Positions 17,286 through 27,830 are shown, counted from the first letter of the stretch. The stretch is 64,000 nucleotides of DNA from Sanyastnella coralliicola (GCF_030845195.1 NZ_CP132543.1:124001-188000), one strand, 5' to 3'. The notes: generated from the letters alone by a model not told the origin. A program made the numbers and translations.

Positions 17286-18335
17286 ATGAATGAATTGATC
17301 ATGATGCTCGGCTTCGCACTCGCTGCTTACTCAGTAGTTGGGAACGATAGCATCCAAACTCTAGGTACTTTCCTGGTCTCAAATGAGCGCAGGAAATGGT
17401 GGCAACTCTGGTTGTTTGCCGGTGGACTTATGGCCATTGTCGTGACCATGGGGTACCTCGGTTACGGAGAACTCTTAGGAGGAAAAGGAGCAGACCTCAC
17501 CTTTGGTAAATTTGACGGTGTTTTCAAAGACGGAACAGAGTTCCCGGAGATGTCTTTCTGGTATCTCTTACCCCCACTAGCACTCTTATTTATTACGCGA
17601 TTCGGTGTACCAGTAAGTACAACCTTCCTTGTGCTAACATTCTTTGCCCCGAAAGCCCTTCCTTCCATGCTCACAAAGTCGTTGGGTGGATATGGTGTTG
17701 CCTTCATTTTTGCGATCATCATGTTCATGCTTCTGAGTCGCGTGACTGAAAGGCTCTTCCTCAAACATCCGTTCGATGGAGAAGACAAAGGATTGTGGAC
17801 TAATCGCAAGTTCTGGATCGCGCTTCAGTGGGCTTCCACTGGTTTCCTTTGGAGCCAATGGTTGACCCAAGACTTGGTGAACATCATGGTCTACCTTGGT
17901 GACCCTGATGACGTATCGATAGGTACCTTCATCTATGCCTTGGGTATCCTTCTGGTAATGCTGGCTTACATCTTCTACCGCAGAGGAGGAAAGATTCAAG
18001 AAATCGTTCGTGCGAAAACGAATACCCAAGACATTCGCTCAGCAACCTTCATTGATTTCTTCTACGGACTCGTACTCCTACTCTTCAAGTTCGATACGCT
18101 CGGTATCGGTGCTCAGATTCCAATGAGTACGACATGGGTTTTCCTAGGAATGCTCGCCGGACGTGAAGTAGCTATGCGTATTCGCTTGGAAGAAGTAGCT
18201 AAAGACGGAAAGAAAGTATGGGGTATGGTATTCGCTGATCTCGGAAAAGCGACTATCGGACTCGTAGTATCTGTGCTACTTGTAGTCTTCCTGTACGTTG
18301 TAGAAGGACGTGATCTAGCTCCATTGCTAGACTAG
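17286..18335 (+). CDS. PiT-like inorganic phosphate transporter
   Basis: A 349-residue protein with about 9-10 membrane segments. The PiT-type repeat signatures are present in a divergent form: AAYSVVGNDSIQTLGT near the start (compare the usual GANDVANA), GVPVSTTFLVLTFF in the first half and IPMSTTWVFLGMLAGREVAM in the second. These support a phosphate permease of the PiT superfamily, although it is shorter and more divergent than classical Pit proteins and the substrate is not proven. The ATG at 17286 is chosen over an upstream in-frame start at 17256. It is the second phosphate-type transporter within 4 kb. Confidence 0.7.
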   Translation: MNELIMMLGFALAAYSVVGNDSIQTLGTFLVSNERRKWWQLWLFAGGLMAIVVTMGYLGYGELLGGKGADLTFGKFDGVFKDGTEFPEMSFWYLLPPLALLFITRFGVPVSTTFLVLTFFAPKALPSMLTKSLGGYGVAFIFAIIMFMLLSRVTERLFLKHPFDGEDKGLWTNRKFWIALQWASTGFLWSQWLTQDLVNIMVYLGDPDDVSIGTFIYALGILLVMLAYIFYRRGGKIQEIVRAKTNTQDIRSATFIDFFYGLVLLLFKFDTLGIGAQIPMSTTWVFLGMLAGREVAMRIRLEEVAKDGKKVWGMVFADLGKATIGLVVSVLLVVFLYVVEGRDLAPLLD

Positions 18336-18374
18336 AAAGATTCCGCCCGATAGGGCTTTAAAATCGCTTTAAGC

Positions 18375-19652
18375 TTACTCAGCAACACTCAACAAGAAGA
18401 ACTTCTTCTTACCACGCTGTAGAACGACGAATTTGTCGTTGATCAGGTCTGTTGATGAGATCATCTTACCCATCTCCACCTTTTCGGTGTTCACCTTTAC
18501 GCTATTCTCTTTGAGTGCACGACGAGCTTCTCCATTGCTGTCTAGGAAGTTTGTCTTCGCACCTAAAGCCTCAATGATGTCTAAACCATCGTTGACCTCA
18601 GAACGCGATACCTCAGCATGTGGAATCCCGCTGAATACCTGAAGAATTTCGTTGTTTGACAATCCTTCGAGTTGTTCTTTGGTTCCTTTTCCGAATAGAA
18701 GAGAAGTGGCAGCCAAAGCATTCTGAAGACCATTCTCACCGTGGATTCTACGTGTAACATCTTCGGCCAGGGCTTTCTGTAGGACACGCGCACCAGGGTT
18801 CGGTGCATGTTCTGCTTCGATGGCCTCAATTTCTTCCTTACTCATCAAAGTGAATATGCGAATGTACTTCGACGCGTCTTCATCACTTGCTGAGATCCAG
18901 TATTGGTAGAACTTGTATGGTGATGTCTTTTCAGCATCAAGCCAGACGTTGCCGCCTTCTGATTTACCAAATTTACTTCCGTCTGCTTTCGTTATCAGTG
19001 GTGCGGTTAGAGCAAACGCCTCTCCAGCACCTTTCTTACGGATCATTTCAGTTCCAGTAACGATGTTACCCCACTGGTCAGAACCACCCATTTGAATCTT
19101 CACCCCCTGGTGCTTCCATAGGTAGTAGAAGTCGTATCCCTGAACTAGCTGGTACGTGAACTCAGTGAAGCTCATGCCGCTTTCAAGACGCTTTTTCACT
19201 GAGTCTTTCGCCATCATGTAGTTCACCGTGATGTGTTTACCCACATCGCGAATGAAGTCAAGGAAAGTGAAGTCTTTGAACCAATCGTAGTTGTTCACTA
19301 CCTCGGCGCTATTCTCACCGCAATCGAAGTCTAGGAAATGCTCCAACTGCTTGCGCTGACAGGCGAGGTTGTGGTTGATTGATTCCACATCAAGAAGCTG
19401 ACGTTCCGCTGTCTTTCCACTTGGGTCACCTACCATTCCAGTGGCACCTCCAACCAAGGCGATTGGCTTGTGTCCTGCGCGTTGTAAGTGCACCAACAAC
19501 ATGATCGGAACCAAGTTTCCAATGTGCAATGAATCAGCGGTGGGGTCAAATCCAACATAGCCTGCAGTCAACTCTTTTTCAAGTTGCTCTTCGATTCCTG
19601 GCATCATGTCGTGGAGTAATCCTCTCCACTTGAGTTCGTCGATCAAGTTCAT
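18375..19652 (-). CDS. tyrS: Tyrosyl-tRNA synthetase
   Basis: A 425-residue class I aminoacyl-tRNA synthetase that charges tRNA-Tyr. The HIGH-type motif is HIGN at residues 43-46 and the KMSKS-type motif is KFGKS at 227-231; GSDQWGN at 190-196 is typical of TyrS. The C-terminal S4-like RNA-binding domain is present (about 360-425). The frame extends to 19739, but the ATG at 19652 starts at the normal N-terminus MNLIDELKWRG and avoids overlap with murF. It lies 34 bases downstream of murF on the same strand and is probably co-transcribed with it. No T-box leader is seen. Confidence 0.97.
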   Translation of the reverse strand: MNLIDELKWRGLLHDMMPGIEEQLEKELTAGYVGFDPTADSLHIGNLVPIMLLVHLQRAGHKPIALVGGATGMVGDPSGKTAERQLLDVESINHNLACQRKQLEHFLDFDCGENSAEVVNNYDWFKDFTFLDFIRDVGKHITVNYMMAKDSVKKRLESGMSFTEFTYQLVQGYDFYYLWKHQGVKIQMGGSDQWGNIVTGTEMIRKKGAGEAFALTAPLITKADGSKFGKSEGGNVWLDAEKTSPYKFYQYWISASDEDASKYIRIFTLMSKEEIEAIEAEHAPNPGARVLQKALAEDVTRRIHGENGLQNALAATSLLFGKGTKEQLEGLSNNEILQVFSGIPHAEVSRSEVNDGLDIIEALGAKTNFLDSNGEARRALKENSVKVNTEKVEMGKMISSTDLINDKFVVLQRGKKKFFLLSVAE

Positions 19653-19686
19653 TTCAAGTGTATTTCGAGCTGCAAAGATAGCACAC

Positions 19687-20967
19687 TCAAAGGAGCTCTG
19701 CGGCACGTTCGAGACGCATTCCTCGTGAGCCTTTGACAAGTATGCTTCGTTGCTGAGGAAGATTCGCCTTCAATCGTTCAATCAACTCATCAGTGGTTTC
19801 AATAAATGCATCTCCATTTCCAACCTTTGCGAAGTGTGATCCAACGAAGATGGCTTCGAGGTTGAGTTTCTCGGTTAAGGCGACCACTTTGCGGTGTTCT
19901 TCATCTGCCACATCTCCCAATTCAAACATATCACCCAGGATGCACAGTTTGTTCTCATCTTGTCCTTTTGCAAACGACTCCAAGGCATTAAACATGGAGG
20001 TAGGATTCGCATTGTAGGCGTCCATAATCAAGGTGTTGTGCTTTCCCTGTTTACGTTCTGATCGGTTGTTGTCGGGTTTGTATTCCGCGATAGCGTGATT
20101 AATAGCCTCTGGCTTAACGCCGAAGTAAATACCCATGGCAATGGCGGCGGCAATGTTATTCAGGTTGTATTCACCGGTCAATTGCGTTTGAACCTTTGGA
20201 CTGGTATATGCATCGTGAGTCCAGGCGATGCTCAGGAGTGGATCTGTGTCAAGTAAATAGACCTCTGGGGTATCTACACTCGTTCCGTATAAAATGCGCT
20301 CCATGCCTTCTGAAATGGCTAGGAGGGTGGGGTCAGTGCAATTGATAAAGACCGGGCGGTTCTTTTCTTTCAAGTGATCGAAGAGCTCCTTCTTTCCCTT
20401 ACGAACCCCTTCGAGTCCACCGAATCCTTCGAGATGAGCTTTGCCAATATTTGTGATGTAACCGAAATCTGGATCTGAAAGGGTGCTGAGGAACTGGATT
20501 TCCTTCTGGGCATTGGCGCCCATTTCGATCACAGCAAATTCATGATTGTCGGTCATTTCAAGAAGGCTCAACGGAACGCCAATATGGTTGTTGAGGTTGC
20601 CTTTGGTGGCGTAGGTTGGATAGGTTGAAGCTAGCACTTCACGAATGAGCTCTTTCGAAGTCGTTTTCCCATTACTGCCAGTAAGCCCAATGATTTTTCC
20701 TTTGAACTGCTGACGATGGTACTTCGCCAATTCTTGAAGCGCGGTTAAAACATCCTCTACAAGAAAAGTCTGTTCCGCGTTAGCGAATTCAGCTTCATCA
20801 ATAACGGCCAAGGCACAGCCTGCATCAAGCGCTTGCTGCGCGTATTGGTTACCATTGAAACGCTCACCTTTGAGGGCGAAGAAGATCTTGCCATCTGTTG
20901 CCTGGCGAGTATCAGTGGTGACTCCGGTAGAGCGGAGGTAGTGTTCGTAGAGTTCTTCAGTACGCAT
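19687..20967 (-). CDS. murF: UDP-N-acetylmuramoyl-tripeptide--D-alanyl-D-alanine ligase
   Basis: A 426-residue cytoplasmic Mur ligase that adds D-Ala-D-Ala to the muramoyl tripeptide in peptidoglycan synthesis. The ATP-binding motif TGSNGKTT is at residues 96-103. MGANAQKEI, DAYNANPTSM and the C-terminal LVKGSRGMRLE also match MurF. The ATG at 20967 (MRTEELYEHYL) is chosen over 20997, which lies in the terminator after gldJ. The gene carries two copies of the dispersed 13-base word (20083 and 20773), encoding AIAE and ANAE. The gldJ-murF neighbourhood is, from memory, common in Flavobacteriia. Confidence 0.96.
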   Translation of the reverse strand: MRTEELYEHYLRSTGVTTDTRQATDGKIFFALKGERFNGNQYAQQALDAGCALAVIDEAEFANAEQTFLVEDVLTALQELAKYHRQQFKGKIIGLTGSNGKTTSKELIREVLASTYPTYATKGNLNNHIGVPLSLLEMTDNHEFAVIEMGANAQKEIQFLSTLSDPDFGYITNIGKAHLEGFGGLEGVRKGKKELFDHLKEKNRPVFINCTDPTLLAISEGMERILYGTSVDTPEVYLLDTDPLLSIAWTHDAYTSPKVQTQLTGEYNLNNIAAAIAMGIYFGVKPEAINHAIAEYKPDNNRSERKQGKHNTLIMDAYNANPTSMFNALESFAKGQDENKLCILGDMFELGDVADEEHRKVVALTEKLNLEAIFVGSHFAKVGNGDAFIETTDELIERLKANLPQQRSILVKGSRGMRLERAAELL

Positions 20968-20971
20968 GTAC

Positions 20972-21013
20972 CAAAAATAAAAAGCCCCGTCATTCACATG
21001 ACAGGGCTTCTTT
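20972..21013 (-). terminator. Intrinsic terminator after gldJ
   Basis: On the minus strand a stem AAGCCCTGTCAT / ATGACGGGGCTT, with a G-U pair, is followed by TTTTTATTTTT. It lies between gldJ (stop at 21028) and murF (start at 20967), so murF-tyrS either has its own promoter or depends on readthrough. Confidence 0.75.
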
Positions 21014-21027
21014 ATAATTTCATCAGC

Positions 21028-22788
21028 TTATTCCTGTGAGAAACCTACTGGTGATCCCACGCGGGTCATTGCACATCGGAAACCGATGGTAGATGACGCC
21101 TGGCGCTCGTCAAGGAAACGACGTGTTCCAGGGATCGTGTAGTAAGCACGGTCTCTCCAAGAACCACCTTTGTACACACGTGTGCGGTTAGTGATCAATG
21201 AAGAAGGACCCCAAGGAGTACCGTTCTGTGCATCGTACATGCGGAAGTCGTTGTTCAATGCATCTTCGTTACCGTAGTAGATTGAGCTTTCGAAATCACC
21301 ATCACGGTAATCGATGTTGTCAGCCTTACGGTAGTTACGACGGTCAATGTTTTCTGCAACGGTCACGTCACGTGTACGAATGTCACCAGGAGTGTGCTCG
21401 ATGTACTGTGAGATTCCATCGCGAAGGTCTGGAGCAGACTTCGCATCGCTAGAAGAGATCAAGTCCATTCCATCCTGAATTCGCTGGTTTGCTTCATCAG
21501 TCTTACGGTCTTTGATGTCTTGCTTCGCTTGCTCAACGTAAGTAACAAGATTGTCGATCAAGTTCTGATCTTCATCCGTTAGACGTCCAGCTGCTTTCTT
21601 TTGGTATTCCTGGAGGAAGTACTCTACTCCTGGGATATCGTAAACTACGAAGTCATACTTGTCTTCGATGTCACCTTCCGAGTTCAATACTTTCGTCTGG
21701 TAAACATTACCACGGAAAGGACGGAATTCACTCTTATCTTGAGGAGATAGAGGACGGTAAACATCCATTACCCACTCAGACACGTTGCCGGCCATGTTGT
21801 ATAGGCCGTAATCGTTTGGAGCGTACTGGTAAACTGGAGCGGTGATTTCTGCGTTGTCATTCAAGGCACCAGCAACTCCCATGAAGTCACCTCGTCCACG
21901 AACGAAGTTCGCGTTCATCTGTCCGTAGAATTTACCACCGTTGTCGTCATTACGCACGTAGTGACCGTTCCAAGGGTAAGTGCGGCGATCAGAGATCAAC
22001 TCCTGGTAAGAGTTTCCAATCAGACCAAGGGCAGCGTATTCCCACTCAGCTTCAGTTGGTAGTCGGTAACGCGGTAGAAGGATACCATCCTCCATGCGCA
22101 CGTTACGGTAACCGCTTGAGTTTGGACGAAGATCTTCGATTCCGTCAGCTGCTTTTTCTCCTTCGTATTGGCCAGCGTAGTACGCGTCAGTTGTGAAGTG
22201 ATCTTCATCAACCTGCGCTTCTGGATTGTGTACCAAAAGACCTTCACGAATGAGGATAACCTCATTTACACGATCCGATCTCCAAGCACAGTAATCATTC
22301 GCTTGCAACCAGTTTACACCAACTACAGGGTAGTCACGGTACGCAGGGTGACGAAGGTAGTACTCAACGAAAGGCTCGTTGTACTCCATTTTCTCACGCC
22401 ATACGAGGGTGTCTGGAAGGGCTTTGTTTACGATTTCAGGGTAAGAATCACCGTAGATGCGTTCTAGCCAGAACAGGTATTCCAACCACATAAAGTTGGT
22501 TACCTCTGTTTCATCCATGTAGAATGAAGATACAGTTACACGGCGTGGGATGTTATCCCAGTTGTACCCGAGGTCGTCTTCGACACGTCCCATAGTGAAG
22601 GTTCCCCCTTCAACTAGGACGAGACCTGGTCCTGTTTCTTGCTCTACGAACGGTGGACGTTCAAATCCTCCATTACTTGGGTCGTTGTAGCTCCAGCCTG
22701 TAGCGCCTGAGCGCTCTTTAGCACATGAAGCTAGCAACAACACTCCCATAAGAGCAGCAAAAACAGAAAGTGAATTGCTCAATTTCAT
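21028..22788 (-). CDS. gldJ: Gliding motility lipoprotein GldJ
   Basis: A 586-residue lipoprotein with a lipobox (LLLASC, Cys22). The body is a formylglycine-generating-enzyme-like domain (MVLVEGG-type start seen as LVLVEGGTFTMG, later GNVSEWVMDVYRP and the ending YKGGSWRDRAYY plus TIGFRCAM), interrupted by a long insertion with helical content around residues 380-470, as in GldJ. GldJ is required for gliding and for stability of the T9SS component GldK in Flavobacterium johnsoniae. The ATG at 22788 gives the best signal peptide. It lies downstream of the porP/sprF homologue, with 53 bases between them, and is likely co-transcribed with it. Confidence 0.9.
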   Translation of the reverse strand: MKLSNSLSVFAALMGVLLLASCAKERSGATGWSYNDPSNGGFERPPFVEQETGPGLVLVEGGTFTMGRVEDDLGYNWDNIPRRVTVSSFYMDETEVTNFMWLEYLFWLERIYGDSYPEIVNKALPDTLVWREKMEYNEPFVEYYLRHPAYRDYPVVGVNWLQANDYCAWRSDRVNEVILIREGLLVHNPEAQVDEDHFTTDAYYAGQYEGEKAADGIEDLRPNSSGYRNVRMEDGILLPRYRLPTEAEWEYAALGLIGNSYQELISDRRTYPWNGHYVRNDDNGGKFYGQMNANFVRGRGDFMGVAGALNDNAEITAPVYQYAPNDYGLYNMAGNVSEWVMDVYRPLSPQDKSEFRPFRGNVYQTKVLNSEGDIEDKYDFVVYDIPGVEYFLQEYQKKAAGRLTDEDQNLIDNLVTYVEQAKQDIKDRKTDEANQRIQDGMDLISSSDAKSAPDLRDGISQYIEHTPGDIRTRDVTVAENIDRRNYRKADNIDYRDGDFESSIYYGNEDALNNDFRMYDAQNGTPWGPSSLITNRTRVYKGGSWRDRAYYTIPGTRRFLDERQASSTIGFRCAMTRVGSPVGFSQE

Positions 22789-22841
22789 CATGATTTCCTG
22801 GTTCAATACGTTTTCCTTGCGAATTGAATTCCTAAACTAAA

Positions 22842-23825
22842 CTAGAAAGAAGGGCAGGATATTGTTCTGAACTTCCTTCTCTTCGGACGACAGTCAAACT
22901 GGATAGTCATACTGATCTCATGTGAACCGCCAGTAGCAGGCGTAAGTTCAGACACAGTTACGTCGTAGCTGTATCCGAAGCGGATCACATCAGTCTGGAT
23001 ACCTACCAGCACGATGAATGCGTCACGATAATCGCTGAAGAAAAGCGCGCGATACCACACACCCCCAACGATTGGTCCTTTGTTTACGTACAATCCGAGA
23101 TTTAGTTGCTGAAATTCTCCTTGTCTTCTGTAAAGAATGTTTGGAGAGATGTTCGACTCGCTGTATCTGCTACGGCGATCGATCGGAATAACCGCACCGG
23201 CATGACCGGTCCATTTCATTGGAAGACGGCTAGTTCCAACCACCAGGGATTCGTTAGGTTCATTAAGGTGGTGAACTGCGACCCCTGCGTAGAAACGCTC
23301 GCTGAAACCGAGAAGTCCCGCAGAGAAATCGACGTTATTGATTGATCCTCCACGTGGAATATCCTGAGTTTCGTAGATGAAACCTTTACGTGGGTCAATC
23401 TGATCCCCAAACTGGAGTTGGCTCCAATCAACAGACTTCTGGAAGTATGTCGCCTGGAATCCAGCCTTCAGGGAAAATGTTCTTGAAATAGGTTGTTGGT
23501 ACGAGTAAATACCACTTACAGTAGTTGTATTCAACGTACGTCCTGCACGGTCGTTTGTAACCAACAGCCCGAGTCCACCAGAAATGGTCTCTACGTGTTG
23601 ATCATAACTTGCACTTGTAGTCACGAACGTACCACTAAGTGCAGGCCACTGGTTACGGTAATTCATAACCAATCGTGGACAACGTGCTGTACCAGCAAAG
23701 GCAGGGTTGAGGTACAATGGGTTGGCATAAAACTGTGTGAACTCAGGATCCTGGGCTTTCGCCTCTGGAATCATGGTTACAATCATGCCGAGCAGCACTC
23801 CGATAACTAATATCTGTCGCTTCAT
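22842..23825 (-). CDS. PorP/SprF family type IX secretion outer-membrane protein
   Basis: A 327-residue outer-membrane protein with a signal peptide ending near EAKAQDPEF and the hallmark start of this family (FTQFYANPLYLNPAFAGT, residues about 30-47), plus RNQWPALSG. PorP/SprF proteins are paired with specific surface proteins (SprB-type adhesins with type B sorting domains) or with PorE/PorK-M rings. Here no SprB-like partner is adjacent; instead the gene is linked to gldJ and faces porU. The start may be three codons upstream, at 23834. Confidence 0.9.
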   Translation of the reverse strand: MKRQILVIGVLLGMIVTMIPEAKAQDPEFTQFYANPLYLNPAFAGTARCPRLVMNYRNQWPALSGTFVTTSASYDQHVETISGGLGLLVTNDRAGRTLNTTTVSGIYSYQQPISRTFSLKAGFQATYFQKSVDWSQLQFGDQIDPRKGFIYETQDIPRGGSINNVDFSAGLLGFSERFYAGVAVHHLNEPNESLVVGTSRLPMKWTGHAGAVIPIDRRSRYSESNISPNILYRRQGEFQQLNLGLYVNKGPIVGGVWYRALFFSDYRDAFIVLVGIQTDVIRFGYSYDVTVSELTPATGGSHEISMTIQFDCRPKRRKFRTISCPSF

Positions 23826-23966
23826 CTCCTTCAATTTGAGTCAGCTTCTCCGCTAAATGAGCAATAATACGAAAAAAATTCACAGAGGAATTCGCAGTCA
23901 TTCTGCAATAAGGAGACTAAGTGTTCGTTTAATTTGTTGCTTGAACCAAGGCAATTGACCTAAGTA

Positions 23967-26900
23967 ATGAAGTATTTACTCCTAGTTTTTACGGCCATTT
24001 TGGCCTCTTTTTCAGGACTCTCTCAACGTTCGATTGATGTTCAGTATTCTATTGAATGGACTGACGATCAGGGAGAAACGCCTGTTCCTGTCGGGAAAGT
24101 TGGTTTCGAAACGGCCCTTTGGGAAGACGAACTTCCGACGGCTCTTTTCACAAAAGAAATTCAGGGAAATGCTTCACGGGTTCAATTGATTCTTGAGAAC
24201 CTAGAGTCTGAAATAATCAATGAAAATGAATTGACAGCTCGTCAAATTCAACTTCTTCCGACTCAAGTTGTCCTCGAACCAACCGTAAAACAAGGTCGAA
24301 CTGACTACTATGTTCAGATTCGAATCATCCCAATTTGGCGTGATCCCCAGACGGGCGTTATTCGTCGTTTGCTTTCGTTCGATGGTCTTTTGGAATTCAC
24401 TCCAGGACGTTCTGTTACCGGTCGTGCACTAAGCTGGGCTCCGAACAGTGTGCTTGCTGAGGGTACTTTCTATAAACTCGCTATCGCGGAAGACGGAATC
24501 TACCGTATTGACCGTGCTTTCCTACAATCAATGGGGATTGACATCAATGCACTCGATCCAAATCAGATCAATATCTACGGTAATGGAGGGGCACTGCTTC
24601 CATTTGACAACGATGTTGACCGACCAACAGGACTAAGAAAGAATGCCATATATGTTGAAGGTGCCGATGATGGCAGTTTCGATTCCAATGATTTCATTCT
24701 TTTTTACGGAAGAGGAGCTGATTCATGGGCCTATGACGAGGGCGACGAGATTTATCGTCATACCCGTCACCACTATTCAGATTCAGCGTATTATTTCATG
24801 CGTATTGATGATGTTGATCCTTTGCGTATCGCTAGCGCGGAAGATCCGGGAGCTGCTAACCAGACGTCGAATGCCTTTACTGATCACCAGTTCCTAGAGA
24901 ATGAAAATGTAAACTTGGCCAAGTCAGGTCGAGAGTTCTACGGAGACAACTTCACAAATGGTCAGCCCGTACCGTTTGCCTTTGCCGCTCCTAATTTGTT
25001 GAGTGAGCAAGGCTACTTTGAATCACGCGTGGCCATTCGTTCAATGGATGTCTCAAGTACTTTCGATATGACCATTTTCGGTGAGCAAGTTGGATTAACA
25101 CCTTCAGCCACGAGTGATGGAGCCACCTCGAACTTTGCGAACATTGCTTTAGCGAATACGAACTTCATCCCTTCAGGTGATCAAGTGAGCGTGACAGTGC
25201 AGCTCGATCAGGCAACTCCTGATGCTGAAGGCTGGATAGACTACCTAATGTGGAATGCCCGTCGTGAACTGTCAATGGCAGGAAGCCAGATGGAATTTCG
25301 CGATCCAACCGTAACAGGAGCTGGAAATGTAACGGAGTTTACCATGGAGAATGCCTTCACGGTAAGTCAGATCTGGGATATTACAGACTTTGTTGTTCCT
25401 CAACTGGTTCCTTTTACACCTGATCAGAACGATCCTTCTACGATCAGTTTTACCGCTGCTACAGAAGAAAACAAAGAATTTATCGCATTCGGGAATTTCA
25501 ACTTCCTAGAACCTGTAAGCCATGGTCAAATCGAAAACCAAAATCTTCACGCACTGACAGACATCGACCTTGTTGTGTTGACCAATGAGCGATTCCTGCC
25601 GGTGGCAGAAGAATATATTGCCATTCACGAAGAAGATGGTTTGACGATCGCTTTGGTTGACTTGTACCAAGTATATAACGAGTTCTCTAGTGGTAATCCA
25701 GATGTGACTGGAGTGAAGATGCTGATGAAAATGCTCTTCGATCGTGCAAATGGAGATGTGTCTCTGATGCCAAAGTACCTTCAAATTGTCGGTGATGGAT
25801 CCTTCCAGAACCGCCACGTGAAGAACGATGCGGCAACCATTATTACTTACCAGAGCTTGACGTCGAATAGTCCGGTATTCTCGTACGTGAGTGATGACTA
25901 TTTCGGATTCTTGTCTGATGATGCTGGTGAGGCGCTAGGTGATCTTATGGACATTGGGGTAGGACGAATTCCTTGTCAAAATGTGGCTGAAGGATTGGGC
26001 TACCTTAATAAAGTACGCAGCTACCGTTCAGGGAATACAAGCACTGATGGTGATGCCTACTGTATTGGTGATGATGCTCTTTCTCCTTTTGGAGCTTGGC
26101 GAAACGTGATCACCTTCGTAGCAGATGACTACGATGGAAATGGGGCGCCAATTGAGATCAACCACATGAGTAACAGTGAAGAGCACAATGACACCATCAT
26201 TTCTCGTCACAACGATTACGACATTGTAAAAATATACATGGACGCTTACCAGCAGAATTCAACTCCTGGTGGTGAACGTTACCCGGATGCAGAAGATGCC
26301 ATTCGTCGCCGTGTGCAAAATGGATCACTCATCGTCAATTACATCGGCCATGGGGGTGAGCGCGGTTGGGCACACGAACGCGTGTTGAATACGACAACAA
26401 TTCAGGAATGGACGAACTTCAACAGTCTTCCAGTCTTCGTTACAGCGACATGTGAGTTGGCTCGTTTCGATGACCCTGAGTTCAAATCAGCAGGAGAGTT
26501 GCTCATTATGAATCCGAATGGAGGAGCGGTGGCCATGTTGACCACCACCCGAATCGTATTCTCAGGAAGTAATCAGCAATTGAACCGCGCCTTTTTCAAG
26601 GTCGCTCTTGAAGATGAAGACATCGAAGAGTTGACCCTTGGTTTCATTTGTATGGAAACCAAAAACGACGATGGCGTGACGGATTCGTCGAACAAGCGAA
26701 ACTTCAGTTTGTTAGGAGACGTGGCCTTGAAGATGGTATATCCAAAAGTTGACGTTTACACCACTGAGATTAACGGAGTGGCCATTGACCCGCTGCAACC
26801 TGATACGGTACGCTCGCTCCAAGAGGTAACCATAAAAGGATATGTAGGAGCTACTGACGGAACGAAGTTGACGGATTTCAATGGTTTTGTTTACCCAACG

Positions 26901-27830
26901 GTTTACGACAAGAAGTCAGAAGTGACGACACTTAACAACGATGGAGGCTCATCAGGCTTCGATTACGAAGTGTGGAAGAATATCCTATATAAAGGTAAAG
27001 CGAGTGTGACGAATGGCGACTTTGAATTCTCATTCATCATTCCACGTGATATCGCCTATGACTTTGGAACGGGACGTGTTTCCTTCTATGCAGTGGCTGG
27101 TGATATTGATGGGCACGGCCACAGTGAAGATTTCATCATTGGGGGTGCCTTGGAAGGTGCTGAATTGAATGATCAAGGACCAGAAGTGAATCTCTTCTTG
27201 AACGACTCAACCTTCGTTTTTGGCGGAATTACAGACGAAGACCCTATTCTTTTCGCGAAAGTGTTTGATGAGAATGGAGTGAATACCGTTGGAAGTGGAA
27301 TTGGTCACGACATCAAGGCCATCTTGGATGCGAATACCAGTGACCCGATTATCCTAAATGACTTTTATGAATCAGATCTTGATACCTACCAAAGTGGAGA
27401 GATCAGATATCAGTTGAACTCCCTCAGTGAAGGCACACACAACTTGAGCCTGAAAGTGTGGGACGTTCATAACAACTCAAGTGAGGCATATACTGAATTT
27501 GTTGTAGCCGATTCGGAAGAGCTTGTACTTGAACATGTGTTGAACTACCCAAATCCATTTACTACCCATACCGAGTTCATGTTTGAACACAACCAACCAT
27601 GTGACTTCTTGGATGTACAAATTCAAGTTTTCACGGTAGGTGGTAAAATGGTGAAAAGTATCAATAGAACCGTACGTTCCGAAGGTTTCCGAGGAGAACC
27701 AATCTCTTGGGATGGCCTAGACGATTTCGGGGATACGATAGGTAGAGGTGTATATGTATACCGTGTGAAGGTCACGACACCGGAAGGACAAAGCACCGAA
27801 CAATTCGAAAAACTTGTGATCCTAAGATAA
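23967..27830 (+). CDS. porU: Type IX secretion system sortase PorU
   Basis: A 1287-residue protein with a signal peptide (1-19). PorU is the surface sortase that removes C-terminal domains from T9SS substrates and attaches them to A-LPS. The gingipain-like C25 peptidase domain occupies the centre; its catalytic pair is seen as His795 in NYIGHGGERGWAH and Cys829 in TATCELARF. The C-terminal part ends in a FlgD-like/CTD-like beta domain (LNYPNPFTTHTEF ... GRGVYVYRV). Length fits the family. It is followed closely by porV, as in other Flavobacteriia. It holds two copies of the dispersed 13-base word, at 24479 and 24830. Confidence 0.95.
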   Translation: MKYLLLVFTAILASFSGLSQRSIDVQYSIEWTDDQGETPVPVGKVGFETALWEDELPTALFTKEIQGNASRVQLILENLESEIINENELTARQIQLLPTQVVLEPTVKQGRTDYYVQIRIIPIWRDPQTGVIRRLLSFDGLLEFTPGRSVTGRALSWAPNSVLAEGTFYKLAIAEDGIYRIDRAFLQSMGIDINALDPNQINIYGNGGALLPFDNDVDRPTGLRKNAIYVEGADDGSFDSNDFILFYGRGADSWAYDEGDEIYRHTRHHYSDSAYYFMRIDDVDPLRIASAEDPGAANQTSNAFTDHQFLENENVNLAKSGREFYGDNFTNGQPVPFAFAAPNLLSEQGYFESRVAIRSMDVSSTFDMTIFGEQVGLTPSATSDGATSNFANIALANTNFIPSGDQVSVTVQLDQATPDAEGWIDYLMWNARRELSMAGSQMEFRDPTVTGAGNVTEFTMENAFTVSQIWDITDFVVPQLVPFTPDQNDPSTISFTAATEENKEFIAFGNFNFLEPVSHGQIENQNLHALTDIDLVVLTNERFLPVAEEYIAIHEEDGLTIALVDLYQVYNEFSSGNPDVTGVKMLMKMLFDRANGDVSLMPKYLQIVGDGSFQNRHVKNDAATIITYQSLTSNSPVFSYVSDDYFGFLSDDAGEALGDLMDIGVGRIPCQNVAEGLGYLNKVRSYRSGNTSTDGDAYCIGDDALSPFGAWRNVITFVADDYDGNGAPIEINHMSNSEEHNDTIISRHNDYDIVKIYMDAYQQNSTPGGERYPDAEDAIRRRVQNGSLIVNYIGHGGERGWAHERVLNTTTIQEWTNFNSLPVFVTATCELARFDDPEFKSAGELLIMNPNGGAVAMLTTTRIVFSGSNQQLNRAFFKVALEDEDIEELTLGFICMETKNDDGVTDSSNKRNFSLLGDVALKMVYPKVDVYTTEINGVAIDPLQPDTVRSLQEVTIKGYVGATDGTKLTDFNGFVYPTVYDKKSEVTTLNNDGGSSGFDYEVWKNILYKGKASVTNGDFEFSFIIPRDIAYDFGTGRVSFYAVAGDIDGHGHSEDFIIGGALEGAELNDQGPEVNLFLNDSTFVFGGITDEDPILFAKVFDENGVNTVGSGIGHDIKAILDANTSDPIILNDFYESDLDTYQSGEIRYQLNSLSEGTHNLSLKVWDVHNNSSEAYTEFVVADSEELVLEHVLNYPNPFTTHTEFMFEHNQPCDFLDVQIQVFTVGGKMVKSINRTVRSEGFRGEPISWDGLDDFGDTIGRGVYVYRVKVTTPEGQSTEQFEKLVILR

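Noticed and set aside
18343-18360. Small GCCC-GATA-GGGC hairpin between the convergent PiT-like gene and tyrS
   Set aside because: The stem is only four base pairs and the T run is short, so it is too weak to call a terminator on either strand.
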